Shown in pieces: positions 24,720 through 36,400 of a DNA stretch of 64,000 nucleotides (positions are counted from its first letter, which is position 1; every line of letters begins with the position of its first letter). Source of the stretch: Xestospongia muta (taxonomy: Eukaryota; Porifera; Demospongiae; Haplosclerida; Petrosiidae); NCBI GenBank assembly GCA_963693285.1, contig OY848919.1, positions 12,209,461 through 12,273,460 of the forward strand, read 5' to 3'. The translations under genes and the position numbers were made by a program. A model generated the notes under the pieces. The model did not search any database, was not told the DNA's origin, and saw only the letters and a program-made list of their open reading frames with translations.

Positions 24720-25100
24720 ATACATAAACCCCTAAACCCCTAAACTTTAAAGCATGGGACTACTACTAAGACCGACTAATGTTGGGCCCGCATAGACACC
24801 TGGCCATAGATTAGTCTCGCATCGCAGGACGTTTGGCCACGCGAGATTACCAACTCACTTTGACTTATAACACAAATACTACAGACTTACCTAATTGTGG
24901 TACTGCCATTGCTCAACCATAGATATCAGAGCAGAAGTCTAAAATCCGCTGTTTTATTTTTAACTGTGCAAGTTAAATTTGCCTGTATATACCACCGCTC
25001 AAGGAAGCTCACGACCTCACGTGAATTTCAGTTGCAGCATGATGTCATCAACAGCGGGGGACTTTTGCTGGAAGTAGAATTTTTCAGCTCTCTTTTGACA
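24720..25100 (-). promoter_or_regulatory. Possible promoter and 5' end with mini first exon
   Basis: The region is less AT-rich than its surroundings. On the minus strand an ATG at 24,907-24,909 opens MAVPQL and ends at 24,891 with G in phase 1, followed by a strong GTAAGT donor. This mirrors the seven-codon first exon of gene E (MAAKTKL, phase 1). I infer a transcription start just upstream, at about 24,920-25,100. Confidence 0.5.
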
Positions 25101-25129
25101 ATTTTATTGCTCAATATGCACATTGTTTA

Positions 25130-25640
25130 ATCCTTTCTTATGTAAATATAAGAGAACCAATGTGTCTTTTATCTGCATACCATGAGAGTTTAATATGATC
25201 ATGGATACAGTGATTTCAGCCATAGAATTTCACTGTTTCTACAGACATCTTAAGTTTGTTTACTATGATATCCTAATACTAGATTTAGTTTTGTTGGGCC
25301 CTTTGAGATTACCATCTCTGCTACTAGTCTTGTATAGCCATCATAGTACCTTAATTAGACCCTCACATAAATAACATTACCTTCAGTTTCAGTGAGTGTG
25401 TGCATGAGTGTACACACATTACCATGCCACAATATGCATGTGCACAGGTTACATTTTATGTTACTAAAAACAAAGCCTCTAGACAGGGAGATATACTTAT
25501 AGGCAGTCTGACCCACTATTAAAATTAATATTAGTTAACCAACTAAGTTAATATTGTAATTACCAGCTTAGCTATTGAATATAAATATCTACCTTTTCAA
25601 CCTATTAGACAAGAAAACAAGCAGTAGACACTTATATTGA
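25130..25640. other. No gene seen
   Basis: This is AT-rich intergenic sequence with no supported exon or repeat. Confidence 0.5.
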
Positions 25641-25651
25641 GTGGCGCCAAT

Positions 25652-25916
25652 TCAAGGGCAGCAGTAATTATAGTCCCTTTTATCAGACTGATCATTCCAT
25701 TGTCTCTTGACCTCTACATTTATGAAGTAAAGATTATAATCTGTGCATTTATAAACACATACTTTTATTTGGTATTTCTTTACTCCTGTAAGATGACCCA
25801 CTAGCTTCTTCCTCAACATCTTTACTTGATGTGTCACTAAACTCTGAGTCATTATCAGATGATGAATCTGTTTGTTCTGAATAAACATCAAGTGATTTTG
25901 GCTTCTTTACTATCTT
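25652..25916 (-). CDS. 3' end of an unknown gene, acidic Ser-rich tail
   Basis: Two exons join in frame on the minus strand: 25,916-25,763 (starts after TTCTAG? the acceptor reads TTAG; donor GTATGT, ends in phase 1) and 25,740-25,652 (acceptor GCACAG, TGA stop). The first encodes a Ser/Asp/Glu-rich stretch with EQTDSSSDNDSEFSDTSS and EEEAS; the second ends RDYNYCCP. The short 22-nt gap between them (25,741-25,762) is below normal intron length, so the join needs caution, and one continuous read may be intended. Upstream exons are not identified. Confidence 0.3.
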
Positions 25917-26449
25917 CTAAATGAACATTTACAAGCATTAATATATACTAAAGTACATTGGAAGTTATTGTAAAGATAATGTTGATAATATGATATTGAC
26001 TTAATGTATTAACTTAACATAATAGTTTATAAAGTGTACATATATAGATGTATATTACACACCATCTATACATTCAATATCATAATTTCCAAGAAGTATG
26101 TAATGCTGTTGTTTATCATATCATGTATCTTATTATTAAATTCATGGTGATTGCAGGTGTCCACGTTATGGTACACAGTCAGTGAGTTTTATTATTTTTA
26201 GGAATTATATTTGGTTTGTTTCTCACAATATGTATCTTATTATGTATTCACAGCCACAGTATATATGGATGTCACATTGTCATGTTATTAATAAAGTCTC
26301 ATGATCAATGAATATAAAACATGAAAGATATGAATAAAAATAATTCACATACAATTGTAATAGCACAAAAATATGTCATTAAAAGTTAAAAAAGAAAGCA
26401 TTTAAAAGTATTATTCAAAAGATGAGTTACATGATCACATGACTGTCAC

Positions 26450-27620
26450 ATGGTTACTACACTAACATTAGTCACTGTAACTATCTCTTTAACAATACCT
26501 ATAACAAGCATATAAAAACGACACCTATTTAATTAGTAATACATACCACAGTTATTATCTCCAAACTTTATTCTCTCCCCAATCATTATCCCATGTGTTA
26601 CATACTATCCAATATGGAACAGGACCTATGATATAAAGATAACAATTAGAGAACTTTATTTACTTATTAATATATTTTAGTTAGATATTAAAAGCCAAAA
26701 ATTATTATACCAAGATATATATGTACTTAATGTATAAAAATAACATAATTACAATCTTAAAAATCATAATTATAGAGATTATTTGAATGTATTGTGTTAT
26801 AGTAAAGCAAACCAGGAAAGATGGCAGTCCAGTAGAAATGTACATATACTTTGTTTTATAATAATTAGTCAATCCTATTGTCATAGCACTCATGATTGTT
26901 ACAGAAATGAATATTACATAATAATGTTGCAGCTTTACTAAATACTATCCATCAAGACATACATTGTATAATTTAACTCAAAATGCTATATACTTCATAT
27001 GATTTCATTATTTATAGCACAGTTATAATATGTATACATACATACCTGTAATAAAGTCATATCCTATTACTTATACAACATTATCTAATTATCATTACTA
27101 CAATGATGTTGTATAATGCGTTAGAATATACTTCGTAAACTACAAATAATACTTACATAACCTATAATACCTGATATTATTAAACCTGTTCCTATACAAA
27201 TACCATATCATAAATATTAATATTAACTTACTGATATAATCTTGCCACATTCCAGCATTAGCTGAGTTTGATGTAGGAGCTATATTATATATATATATTG
27301 TACTATTATATCTTCATTAAGTCTATAATAATAATAGTACAATAAAGAAGGAGATAGTGTATTAGATATATTAGATATAATAGAGATACATGTATAATGG
27401 TATAATTAATATTTAGTAGTTTATTGCTATAACTTACGAAGTATTAGCCATGAAACTGTGTAAGAGAACTCCTTTATAAGGTCTAGTGAGAAAATGAGTA
27501 GAGATATAGAAATGTCATAATTAAATGTCTTACAAGTTTTGTTGACATGGTTTAGTCTGTCCATCACTACTAGCAAATGGATATATACTAGATGGTACAA
27601 TAGTGATCTTATAATCAACT
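26450..27620 (-). pseudogene. Cathepsin O-like protease, copy 2, broken
   Basis: Minus-strand exons match the copy at 28-29.7 kb. The catalytic-Asn exon (about 26,635-26,570) reads PYWIVCNTW, then loses frame through a deletion. The His exon (about 27,120-27,055) has a stop and AAT in place of the His codon CAT. The preceding exon (about 27,325-27,245) has a two-base insertion in its AT run. A terminal exon like VTVTNVS remains near 26,500. Confidence 0.8.
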
Positions 27621-28001
27621 CATCGATAATCTACATTGACTCTTTTGGCTATGCTCATCACAATCATATTGTAGCATGTTATTTCCTGGTTAATTGATAT
27701 ATGTGTCCATATATTTTATTGTGTTTACAAATCTAAATGGATGCAGTTTGTTTACTATATACTCATTACCCAAATTTCCAGAAGTGAGCTATTGTTTATC
27801 ACATCATGTATTTCATTAATAAATTCATAGTGTTTGCATATTGTCACATAATTAACTAGTCTCATGATCTATGAATTTATAACATCAATAAACATTTTAA
27901 AAATTAATTTATATACCAATAGCATAAAAATAATACAAAATATACAATGCAATTACAAAGGCTGTTAAAAATATGAGTCAAATAAACATATCACATGACT
28001 A

Positions 28002-29690
28002 TCACATGTTTATTGGACTAACATCAGTCACAGTAACTACCTCTTCAACAATACCTAACAACAATAACTCATCAAACCACACCCCTTTAATTCACACATA
28101 CCACAAGTATTCTCTCCAAACTTTAATCGTAAATATCCATTCTCTCCCCAATCATCACCCCATGTATTACGTACTATCCAATACGGAATAGGACCTATAA
28201 TTATGTATGATATAAAGATAATAATAGAACTTTACTTAATAAATAAAGCCAATATATTAGTATATTAAATAACAATATTATTTTAGAGAAACTATTTATA
28301 CATATAAACAAGACAATAATTATGAAAATCATACTGAGACTATTCAATCACTTGTGTTACAGAAATAAGACTCCAAAAGATAGTAGTCTAAAGCAGAAGC
28401 CATATATGTACTTTCTATTTCATAACAATCATTCATGTCTATTTTCATAGTATTCACAATACAGTGGTAAATTAACTCCATTGGTTGTAGAAATAAATAT
28501 AATATATAGTAATTCAGTATTACTTATATAAGATATGATACTATCAATATAATAGTACCTTAGTGTTATATAAGTACTGTTTGTAGTGAAATGACCAATG
28601 AAATTGTTTGGTTTCCAATTTATAAATATCTATCAGTCATCTTGATACATATCCATGGAGGTTTTTCAAGTGATTCTGATCACTTACAAAACCTCTTCAA
28701 AACAGTTATTAACTTCAGGCATATGCTACATAGTAGTAGTTATACACCTCATGTAGTATAGTTTCTGCTGACTTAGCAAACCTCACACCTTCAGTGTTTG
28801 GCTTGATAAATTCAGTAGAAACATTTACCTCAAGTGTACAGCTTATATTTACCTTACATATATAGTACATACCTATAATAAAGTCATATCCTATTACGTG
28901 TACAGCATGATCTAGAGGTTTATCACTACAATGATGTTGTATAATACCACCTGCAATACAATTATAACAAATTATAAATGTACATTAAATATATCTAATG
29001 TACTTGTAATACCTGATATTATTAAACCTGTTCCTATACAAACACCATATCATAACTATTAATATTAACTTACTGATATAGTCTTGCCACATTCCAGCAT
29101 TAGCTGAGTTTGATGTAGGAGCTATATTATATATATATTGTAACATTGTATCTTCATTAAGTCTATAATAATAATAGTAATAATAAAGAAGAGATATTAT
29201 ATTAGATATAGTAGATATAATAGAGATACATGTATAAAGGTGTCATTAATGTTTAGTAGTTTATTGCTATAACTTACAAAGTATTTATTAGCCATGAAAC
29301 TGTGTAAGAGGACACCTTTATGAGGTGTAGTGAGAAAATGAGTAGAGATATAGAAATATCATAATTAAATGTCTTACAAGTTTTGTTGACATGATTTAGT
29401 CTGTCCATCACTACTAGCAAATGGATATATACTAGATGGTACAATAGTCATCTTATCCTGAAGTGAAAAATAATATCAATACTATTATTATTATTGTCAT
29501 TAATACATCTGTCCATTCATCCATCTATCCATTTGTTCAGTTACCATCCATCAACCCATCCATACCTTAATACTACTAAAAGCATTAATTAAAGCACCTC
29601 TTTGACAGTCCATTCTAAACTGTCACTTGGATTATAATCACATGATATTAATTATTGGACACTAAACTCATTAACTGGTTGACAAAAATA
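28002..29690 (-). pseudogene. Cathepsin O-like protease, copy 3, best preserved
   Basis: Four 3' exons join in frame: 29,162-29,074 (NEDTMLQYIYNIAPTSNS...MWQDYI), 28,950-28,873 (SGIIQHHCSDKPLDHAVHVIG, with the catalytic His in DHAV), 28,194 to about 28,098 ([18 protein letters not shown], with the catalytic Asn in RNTWG and a GENTC end) and 28,054-28,002 (CGIVEEVVTVTDVSPINM, TGA). This is the C-terminal half of a papain-family C1A cysteine protease, closest in motif (WQDY, IIQHHC) to cathepsin O, a lysosomal enzyme. Upstream, the exon near 29,280 has a short insertion, and the exon at about 29,570-29,690 has a TAA within VQ-LISCDYN and a frame change after SLEW. No exon with the catalytic Cys was found, so it is probably inactive unless other exons lie elsewhere. 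Confidence 0.75.
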
Positions 29691-29749
29691 TACCTGATAA
29701 ATTAAATAATTAATATTAGAGTGTGTCATAATGTAACCTGTGTGTATTT

Positions 29750-29763
29750 GTTACCATAGTAAC
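29750..29763. promoter_or_regulatory. Perfect X-box-like palindrome
   Basis: GTTACCATAGTAAC is identical to the sites at 7,489 and 40,102. Confidence 0.45.
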
Positions 29764-29949
29764 ATGTATTAATCATTTATTGTACATGACATACAAGCTT
29801 TAAGTCAACACATCAAAGACAACACTACTAATAACGCTATCAAAACTATCTTAAAATGGATCAACACATGGAAGAATGGATGCATTCCTTACTGTTACCA
29901 TGACTCCAGCTACTCATTTTACTACATATCTTGAGTAGCCATTAGTCAT

Positions 29950-30525
29950 CCTCAAATGATATATAATACATATAAATACATAATATAATGATATATAATA
30001 CATATAAATACATAATATAATAATATATAATACATACAAATACATAATATAATAATATATAATACATACAAACACATAATATAATAATATATAATACATA
30101 CAAATACATAATATAATAATATATAATACATATTAATACATAATATAATAATATATAATACATACAAATACATAATATAATGATATATAATACATACAAA
30201 TACATAATATAATGATATATAATACATACAAACACATAATATAATAATATATAATACATACAAATACATAATATAATAATATATAATACATATTAATACA
30301 TAATATAATAATATATAATATATACAAATACATAATATAATGATATATAATACATACAAATACATAATATAATGATATATAATACATACAAACACATAAT
30401 ATAATAATATATAATACATACAAATACATAATATAATAATATATAATACATATTAATACATAATATAATAATATATAATATATACAAATACATAATATAA
30501 TGATATATAATACATACAAATATGT
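29950..30525. repeat. 32-bp minisatellite, longest array
   Basis: About 18 copies of the 32-bp unit are present. A higher-order repeat of roughly 190 bp, marked by the variant CATATTAATACATAAT, recurs at about 30,130, 30,290 and 30,450, showing recent expansion. The long minus-strand Tyr/Ile/Cys ORFs here are by-products. Confidence 0.92.
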
Positions 30526-31170
30526 AGACCTAAGTCCTTAGTTTTTCTCTCAGCTGCCTCAACATTTCCTAGTACAACAATTAGTTTGTTATTAACTAAT
30601 ATACTGTTAGAGACGTCATTAGTGGTATTTTCAAACTTGTTGTTGCCTTTAATAGAGAATCGAGTATTTAGCTGCTATTAATCTCATCAACCATTCTCTG
30701 TTATGTCAAATATTGCAGATCATGAGTTAGAAAAGAGTAGTCACATTTACTGATTAAATAATTGAATTATGACTTTAGCATTCACTTTCCCAATAGTAAC
30801 ATTAACTACTAATGAAATAAGTTATGCTAGGTAATTGTAGTTATGACAAGTTTGTGCTACCTTATAGATACAAAGGTAACAACATATAAATAAAAGAATT
30901 AATGTATACCTTATCATATAATATAACAGCCCTGACAATATTCAAAGCACTACTTAATTAATGAATAGTGAAGAGAGAGAAGAGAGAAATTTGCTACATA
31001 CACTTGGCTGTTTTATAGTGTTGAGAGTTTATTCCAAATTTAAAGATAATATGTTGAAAACTGTGCATGTGTGATTAATAATTACATCATTGTATTTACT
31101 GTCAAACAGAATTTATTCAAAATATCATAATAGATAATAAGTTCAACTACATAGCACACACATGCACTCA
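30526..31170. other. Module spacer, no gene seen
   Basis: This is paralogous to 1,530-2,150 and 7,905-8,530. The MTSLTAYQ-type ORF is eroded here by a deletion near 30,545. At about 31,170 the match to the other copies ends at an inversion breakpoint. Confidence 0.55.
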
Positions 31171-31687
31171 TAAATTAAACAATTATATTTCAGAAAAAAA
31201 TGACAACAGAAGATAATTCAAATGCAGGTAGTATAGTAATGCAATATGATACAAGTAACTGTTTGGTTCAACAATCATGGATAAGATTTCATAACACTCA
31301 TAATGAAGAAGAACATTGTTTGGCCGTTCGTTATTACTTTAAGTTGACTTAAATGTACTAATTATATCATTTAATAGATCATATAACACTACCAAATATT
31401 ATTTTGAGGGGAGTCACAGGTACACCACTATATAGCATTTATTGGCTATCTTATTAAAATGTTGTAAACAATGATATAATTACAATATTTATTTTTATTG
31501 GACTTCTTGCCCTTTGTCTCTGTTGTAAATTTGGACCCAAGAAAGATAAACTATACTCCTTTGAATTTTTAAAAAAATTACATAATATCATTACAAATCA
31601 TGGTATAGCAATAGTTTTAATTATTGCACTCATAATAATATTGTTGGTTGTTTGGAAACATCAAGCTACACAAGGTACAATTATTTA

Positions 31688-31718
<31 letters not shown>

Positions 31719-32075
31719 TTTTTACCACAGAATGTTAATAGAATTCATTATGATGGTTAATTTCTGCCTCTTTAGGATTTACAGTCTTTACAGCACTTAC
31801 GATGATACTTTTCTTACAGATCATTTCTGAATTTCAATCAGGTTAATTGCAATTTTAATATATATATATAATAGATTATTATGGCACTGCTGTATTTTCT
31901 CTACTACAGTTTTGGGTATGATTGACAAAATAGGATCTTTTCTAAAAAGCCTTATACCTGGCAACTGTTAAATCAAGATAATTCATAAATAAGAAATATA
32001 TACTATTATACACAATAGTCTGCACTTTGTTAACATAAGTACTTACATGTATAGCTAAAAATGATGACAGTATCA
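31170..32075 (+). pseudogene. Inverted tail of a ZU5-like family gene
   Basis: Here the tail exons read on the plus strand, opposite to every other copy. They are the ATTTCAG acceptor with an exon like MTTEDNSNAGS...NCLVQQSWIRFHNT (31,198-31,330), the DQI-type exon (about 31,377), TM exons at about 31,480-31,555 and 31,600-31,675, the next TM exon at about 31,775-31,845, and the C-terminal exon ending PGNC-like then TAA near 31,970. The left edge lies after CACACACATG and the right edge before TATCAATAAATTAC, where minus-strand paralogy resumes. The next minus-strand exons (32,100-32,650) belong to the same original gene. Confidence 0.85.
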
Positions 32076-32099
32076 ATAAATTACATACCTTTAATTGGT

Positions 32100-32650
32100 T
32101 CTTATCAGTAATGTTCCAACACCCAAAGGGCTTTATTTTCAGAGATACATCAGTTCCTTTCGCTACTAACTTGTGAGGGATAAGGTTATTATCAGCTATC
32201 CATCCTTTTTCAATAATTTGTTTTCCTCATTCTAAACATTAGCAAATAATTATAATAGACATATCTATAATGTAAGAACCTCATGTGTTGTATTTGATTG
32301 AGAGATCAGAGTAAGTATGTTCATGTAAGGATTACTATTATCATCATGAATTTTTAGTTGGAGCTGGTAAAAAGACAGCAAATATTTAGTATTAATTTCA
32401 ATGGGTGCAACAACTGTTACATAACAAAATTCAGTCATTTCAAATGTAATAAAGGAGCAGTTTGGTTCGGTAGAGCCATTTAACATTTCTGTTTTACCCT
32501 TATCATTTTGGTGAAGTATAATAAGTGACTTAGCCTCTTTCTTTAGTAGAGATAACTGCATTATGTTCAAGAGTAAGATTTACATGATTTTGAAGCTTTT
32601 CACTGGCTGATATCTTAAATGTCTGAGAAATAATTTTATATTATATTATT
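32100..32650 (-). pseudogene. Truncated ZU5-like gene remnant
   Basis: The minus-strand exon at about 32,235-32,100 and the ZU5-like exon (about 32,640-32,280) closely resemble gene D (9.5-10.0 kb). The ZU5-like exon is cut at about 32,640 within the KISASEKLQ region and is frameshifted near 32,540 (CTTTCTTTAG for CTTCTTCAG). With its tail inverted and its 5' half missing, it cannot make the family protein. Confidence 0.8.
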
Positions 32651-33470
32651 GCAGGTAATCAAACCAGGTAAATCTATGTAGTAATGTTTCTTCTTTAATC
32701 ACAGTGGGTACAGTGTTGGTATATATTCCAAAAGCTTCAATCCAATAGAAATAGTTTAAATATAAATATGTTATTTGTTTGTAAATGAACTCAGTACATA
32801 ATAATATGAACATAAATTTGCAAAAACATCATATCAATTATTTAGTTTTGACAAGTTTATAAATTGTGTTTTAAAGTGCTTCCAATATATATTCAATTCG
32901 TATACTATGTATATTGAAGGAATTCTCTTTAAAATTGTACTTGTAGTATTTATTAGACAGTCAATACCACTGTAGTATGTAGTATCCTAATAAATTAACA
33001 TTAACTTGTATATTATATTTGGCTGCTAACTAATGGAATGTGTCTATGCTTTAATGAAGATCACCTAGATAACATATGTGAAAATTGTAATGTACATGTT
33101 AGTCTATCACATTGCATCATTAAAAGATGTTCATGTTAACTGTTACCTCCCCCTCTCTATCTCTCTCTGTTCACCATCATGTTCATATGCTAGTCCAATC
33201 ATGAAAATATTTCTTATCCTCTTTCTCTTGATTATTTCCTTTTGATTTGATATCCAATTTCCAGACAACAGCTATGAAAATGATCAGCGATTGTTATGTA
33301 GCCTTGGATTTACCAGCAAAAAGAATTAATCAAACAGCAAAAAATGTTCCTACACTACAAGTACACACATACAATATATACATAGACAATATATAATATA
33401 ATTTCAGCATTTTATATTTATAGCTATAGTTTTAAGACTACTGTATAAATTTTTTTATTCATGGCTCTTC
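32650..33470. other. Spacer shared with 41,400-41,980
   Basis: From about 32,875 the sequence matches 41,400-41,980 closely and is the 3' flank of genes F and E. No exon is seen. Confidence 0.6.
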
Positions 33471-33478
33471 TAGATTTA

Positions 33479-36400
33479 TTAATTGCCTGGTAAGAAGCCT
33501 TTCAAGAAAGTTCCAACTTGGTTAATATAATTCAAAACTGTAGTAAAGAAAAAGCAAATTGCCATAATTTATTTTAAATATTTTAATTATAATTAACCTT
33601 CTAAATATCCATGTTTCTTTAAAAGAACCAAAGTGAGCACAATGAAAACAAATAAAAGAACTACTATCAAAACTGCATGTAAATTATATAAAGATAGAGA
33701 AATAAACAACTACTATAATAAATTTCATGTTTTATTAACAACACTTTGTATATTAAAAATCAACACATACCTGGGTTAGCTCCAAGAAACCATAAAAGAA
33801 ATGGTATTATCATGAGCACAATAATGATAAATATTTCTGTACAATGACCTGCAATGATATTTTGTTAAAAGTTTCAAAGAGAACAATTTACCTTTCAATG
33901 GTCCAAAATTGCAGCAGAAATAAAGGACAACAACTCCAATAAAAGATATAACAGTACATATAATTATAAGTATATAGTTGTCTACAACATATCAGTAAAA
34001 GAGCTAATAAATAGTATATATAGTGGTATACCAGTGCCTTCTTTCAAAATATTATCTTGTAACGATGGTTGTACTATCTGATCTATTAAAGAATAGAATT
34101 AGTATATTTTAAGTCAACTTAAAGTTATAACATACGACCAACAAATGCTTCATATTCTGATTCATAATGAGTGTTATAAAATATTATCATTGAATCCTGG
34201 GCAGAACAGTTACTATTTGTTTCCCATTTTATCACTACACTATCAGTGCTTGAATCATTTTCTGATGTCATCATTACCTGAAATAACATAGGATTAATAT
34301 AGGAATATAGGATAGTAATGAATATAGGAAGTCATCAATATCATTATTACATACATTTAACTTTAATTGGTTCTTCTTAATAATCCTCCAACAACCAACA
34401 GTCTTTATTTCCAGAGATAAAACAGTTCCATTCATTACTATATCAATTGGGACATCATCAGCTATATATCCATTATTCAACAACTCCTCTCTCTCTTTCT
34501 GAATAAAGTATTAACAATAATTATAATGGCATATGATATAAGAAACCTTATGTTTTGATTCTGATTGGGAAATTAGGGCACGTATTTTCAAGGAAGGGTT
34601 ACTATCATAATGATTTTCTTGTCGGTAAAAGGACAGAAAATATTTAGCACTAATGTTGTTAGGTCCAATGGCTGTGAAATTGCTTAAATCAGTCAATTGA
34701 AATGTAATAAAGCTAGAGCTTGGTTCAGTATAGCCTTGTAATATTTCCGTTTTTCCCTCATCATTTCGGTGAAGAATGACAAGTGACTTAGCTTCTACTT
34801 CAGTAGAGATAGCTGCATTATGCTTTAGTGTAATTGTCAATGGTTGTTGTAGTTTTTCACTGACTCTTATTTCATAAGTTGGAGAAAAACTTTTATATCC
34901 TTTTGGGATCATATATTGATGAGAATGATGTGTAGAAACTAATATATCAATGTTATGTCCCTTTGTAAAGCTTCCAGGTGGTATATCCATTCTAAAAGAA
35001 TCATCTGCCCACCATATTATGTCTGCTGTTCCTCCGATGACATTCTTTTTAATATAAGGTGTGGCTATAGGAATTAGAATTGTTTAATAATGTGTATAAT
35101 TAAAATACTGATTAAAAGACCTTGATCAAATTCTTCTGTGCACTCATTATCATTCATCCATTCATCTTATGTATGAGTTTTACAGTTTAGCTTGCTTACT
35201 TTCTTTTACATGTACATCTTTGAGCCAAACAACACCAATTGCCAGTAGTAAGATAATTAAAAAGGCTATGATCATCCACATTCCTAAATAATGAATATTA
35301 TAATTTTAATATCAGACATAGTAATTTGAACAATACATTTTGAGAAAATATCCATGATATAAGTTGTACAAATAAAACATTGCATATTCCATGATATGCT
35401 GCATTATAAAGTAGGAATAACTAATCCTATATAATTTTTGTATATGTAAATAAAATCACATATAGAAATTTATCAGGTCCAAGAACTGATACTATATAAT
35501 AATATGTACTACTAACAGTACTATCAATAGTAGATGAGAGGAAAGAGAATGTCCAATGTCACATAGTACCATAGAAACACTCTGGAAAGTAATGTGACAT
35601 ACATGAGCTATAGTTCTGTAAATCAGTACATAGTCTCAAAGTAAACTCTCATAGTGACGTCATCAAAAGAGTACTATGTAGTGTTAGACACTCTCTTCCC
35701 TCTTATCTATTCTTAGGACTATAGCTTACCATTTTTATGTTTGGTCAACTTCTCAATCTCTTCTTGTTTCTCTACTAATACTTTATCAGTAGCTATAGAA
35801 CATAACCATGTATGGTACGTACTACTATCAGTATTATAGCTTACCTTCTTTCTCGTTGGTCAACTTATCAACCTCTTTTTGTTTCTCTATAGAACATAAC
35901 CATATATGGTATGTACTACTAACAGTATTATAGCTTACCTTCTTTCTCTCTGGTCAACGTATCAATCTCATTTCGTTTGTCTATAGAACATAACCATATA
36001 TGGTATGTACTACTAACAATACTATAACTTACCTTCTTTCTCTCTGGTCAACGTATCAATCTCATTTTGTTTGTCTATAGAAGATAACCATATATGGTAT
36101 GTACTACTAACAGTACTATATATAGTTTACCTTCTTTCTCTCTGGTCAATGTATCAATCTCTTCTTGTTTATCTATAGGACATAACCATATATGGTATGT
36201 ACTACTAACAGTACTACAGCTTACCTTCTTTCTCTCTGGTTAACGTATCAATCTCTTTTTGTTTGTCTATAGAACATAACCATATATAGTATGTACTACT
36301 AACAGTACTATAGCTTACCTTCTTTCTCTCTGGTCAATGTATTAATCTCTTCTTGTTTATCTATAGAACATAACCATATATGGTGTGTACAACTAACAGT

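Noticed and set aside
25652..25916. Treating the acidic Ser-rich exon pair as a confirmed two-exon gene end
   Set aside because: Although frames match across the proposed junction, the gap is only 22 nt, too short for a normal intron, so I kept it only as a low-confidence feature.
29914..30519. Long minus-strand Tyr/Ile/Cys-rich ORFs (also at 1,308-1,641, 7,651-7,988 and 51,418-51,650)
   Set aside because: They are translations of a 32-bp non-coding minisatellite without stops in that strand; the repeat period is not a multiple of three and the same peptide appears in several frames.
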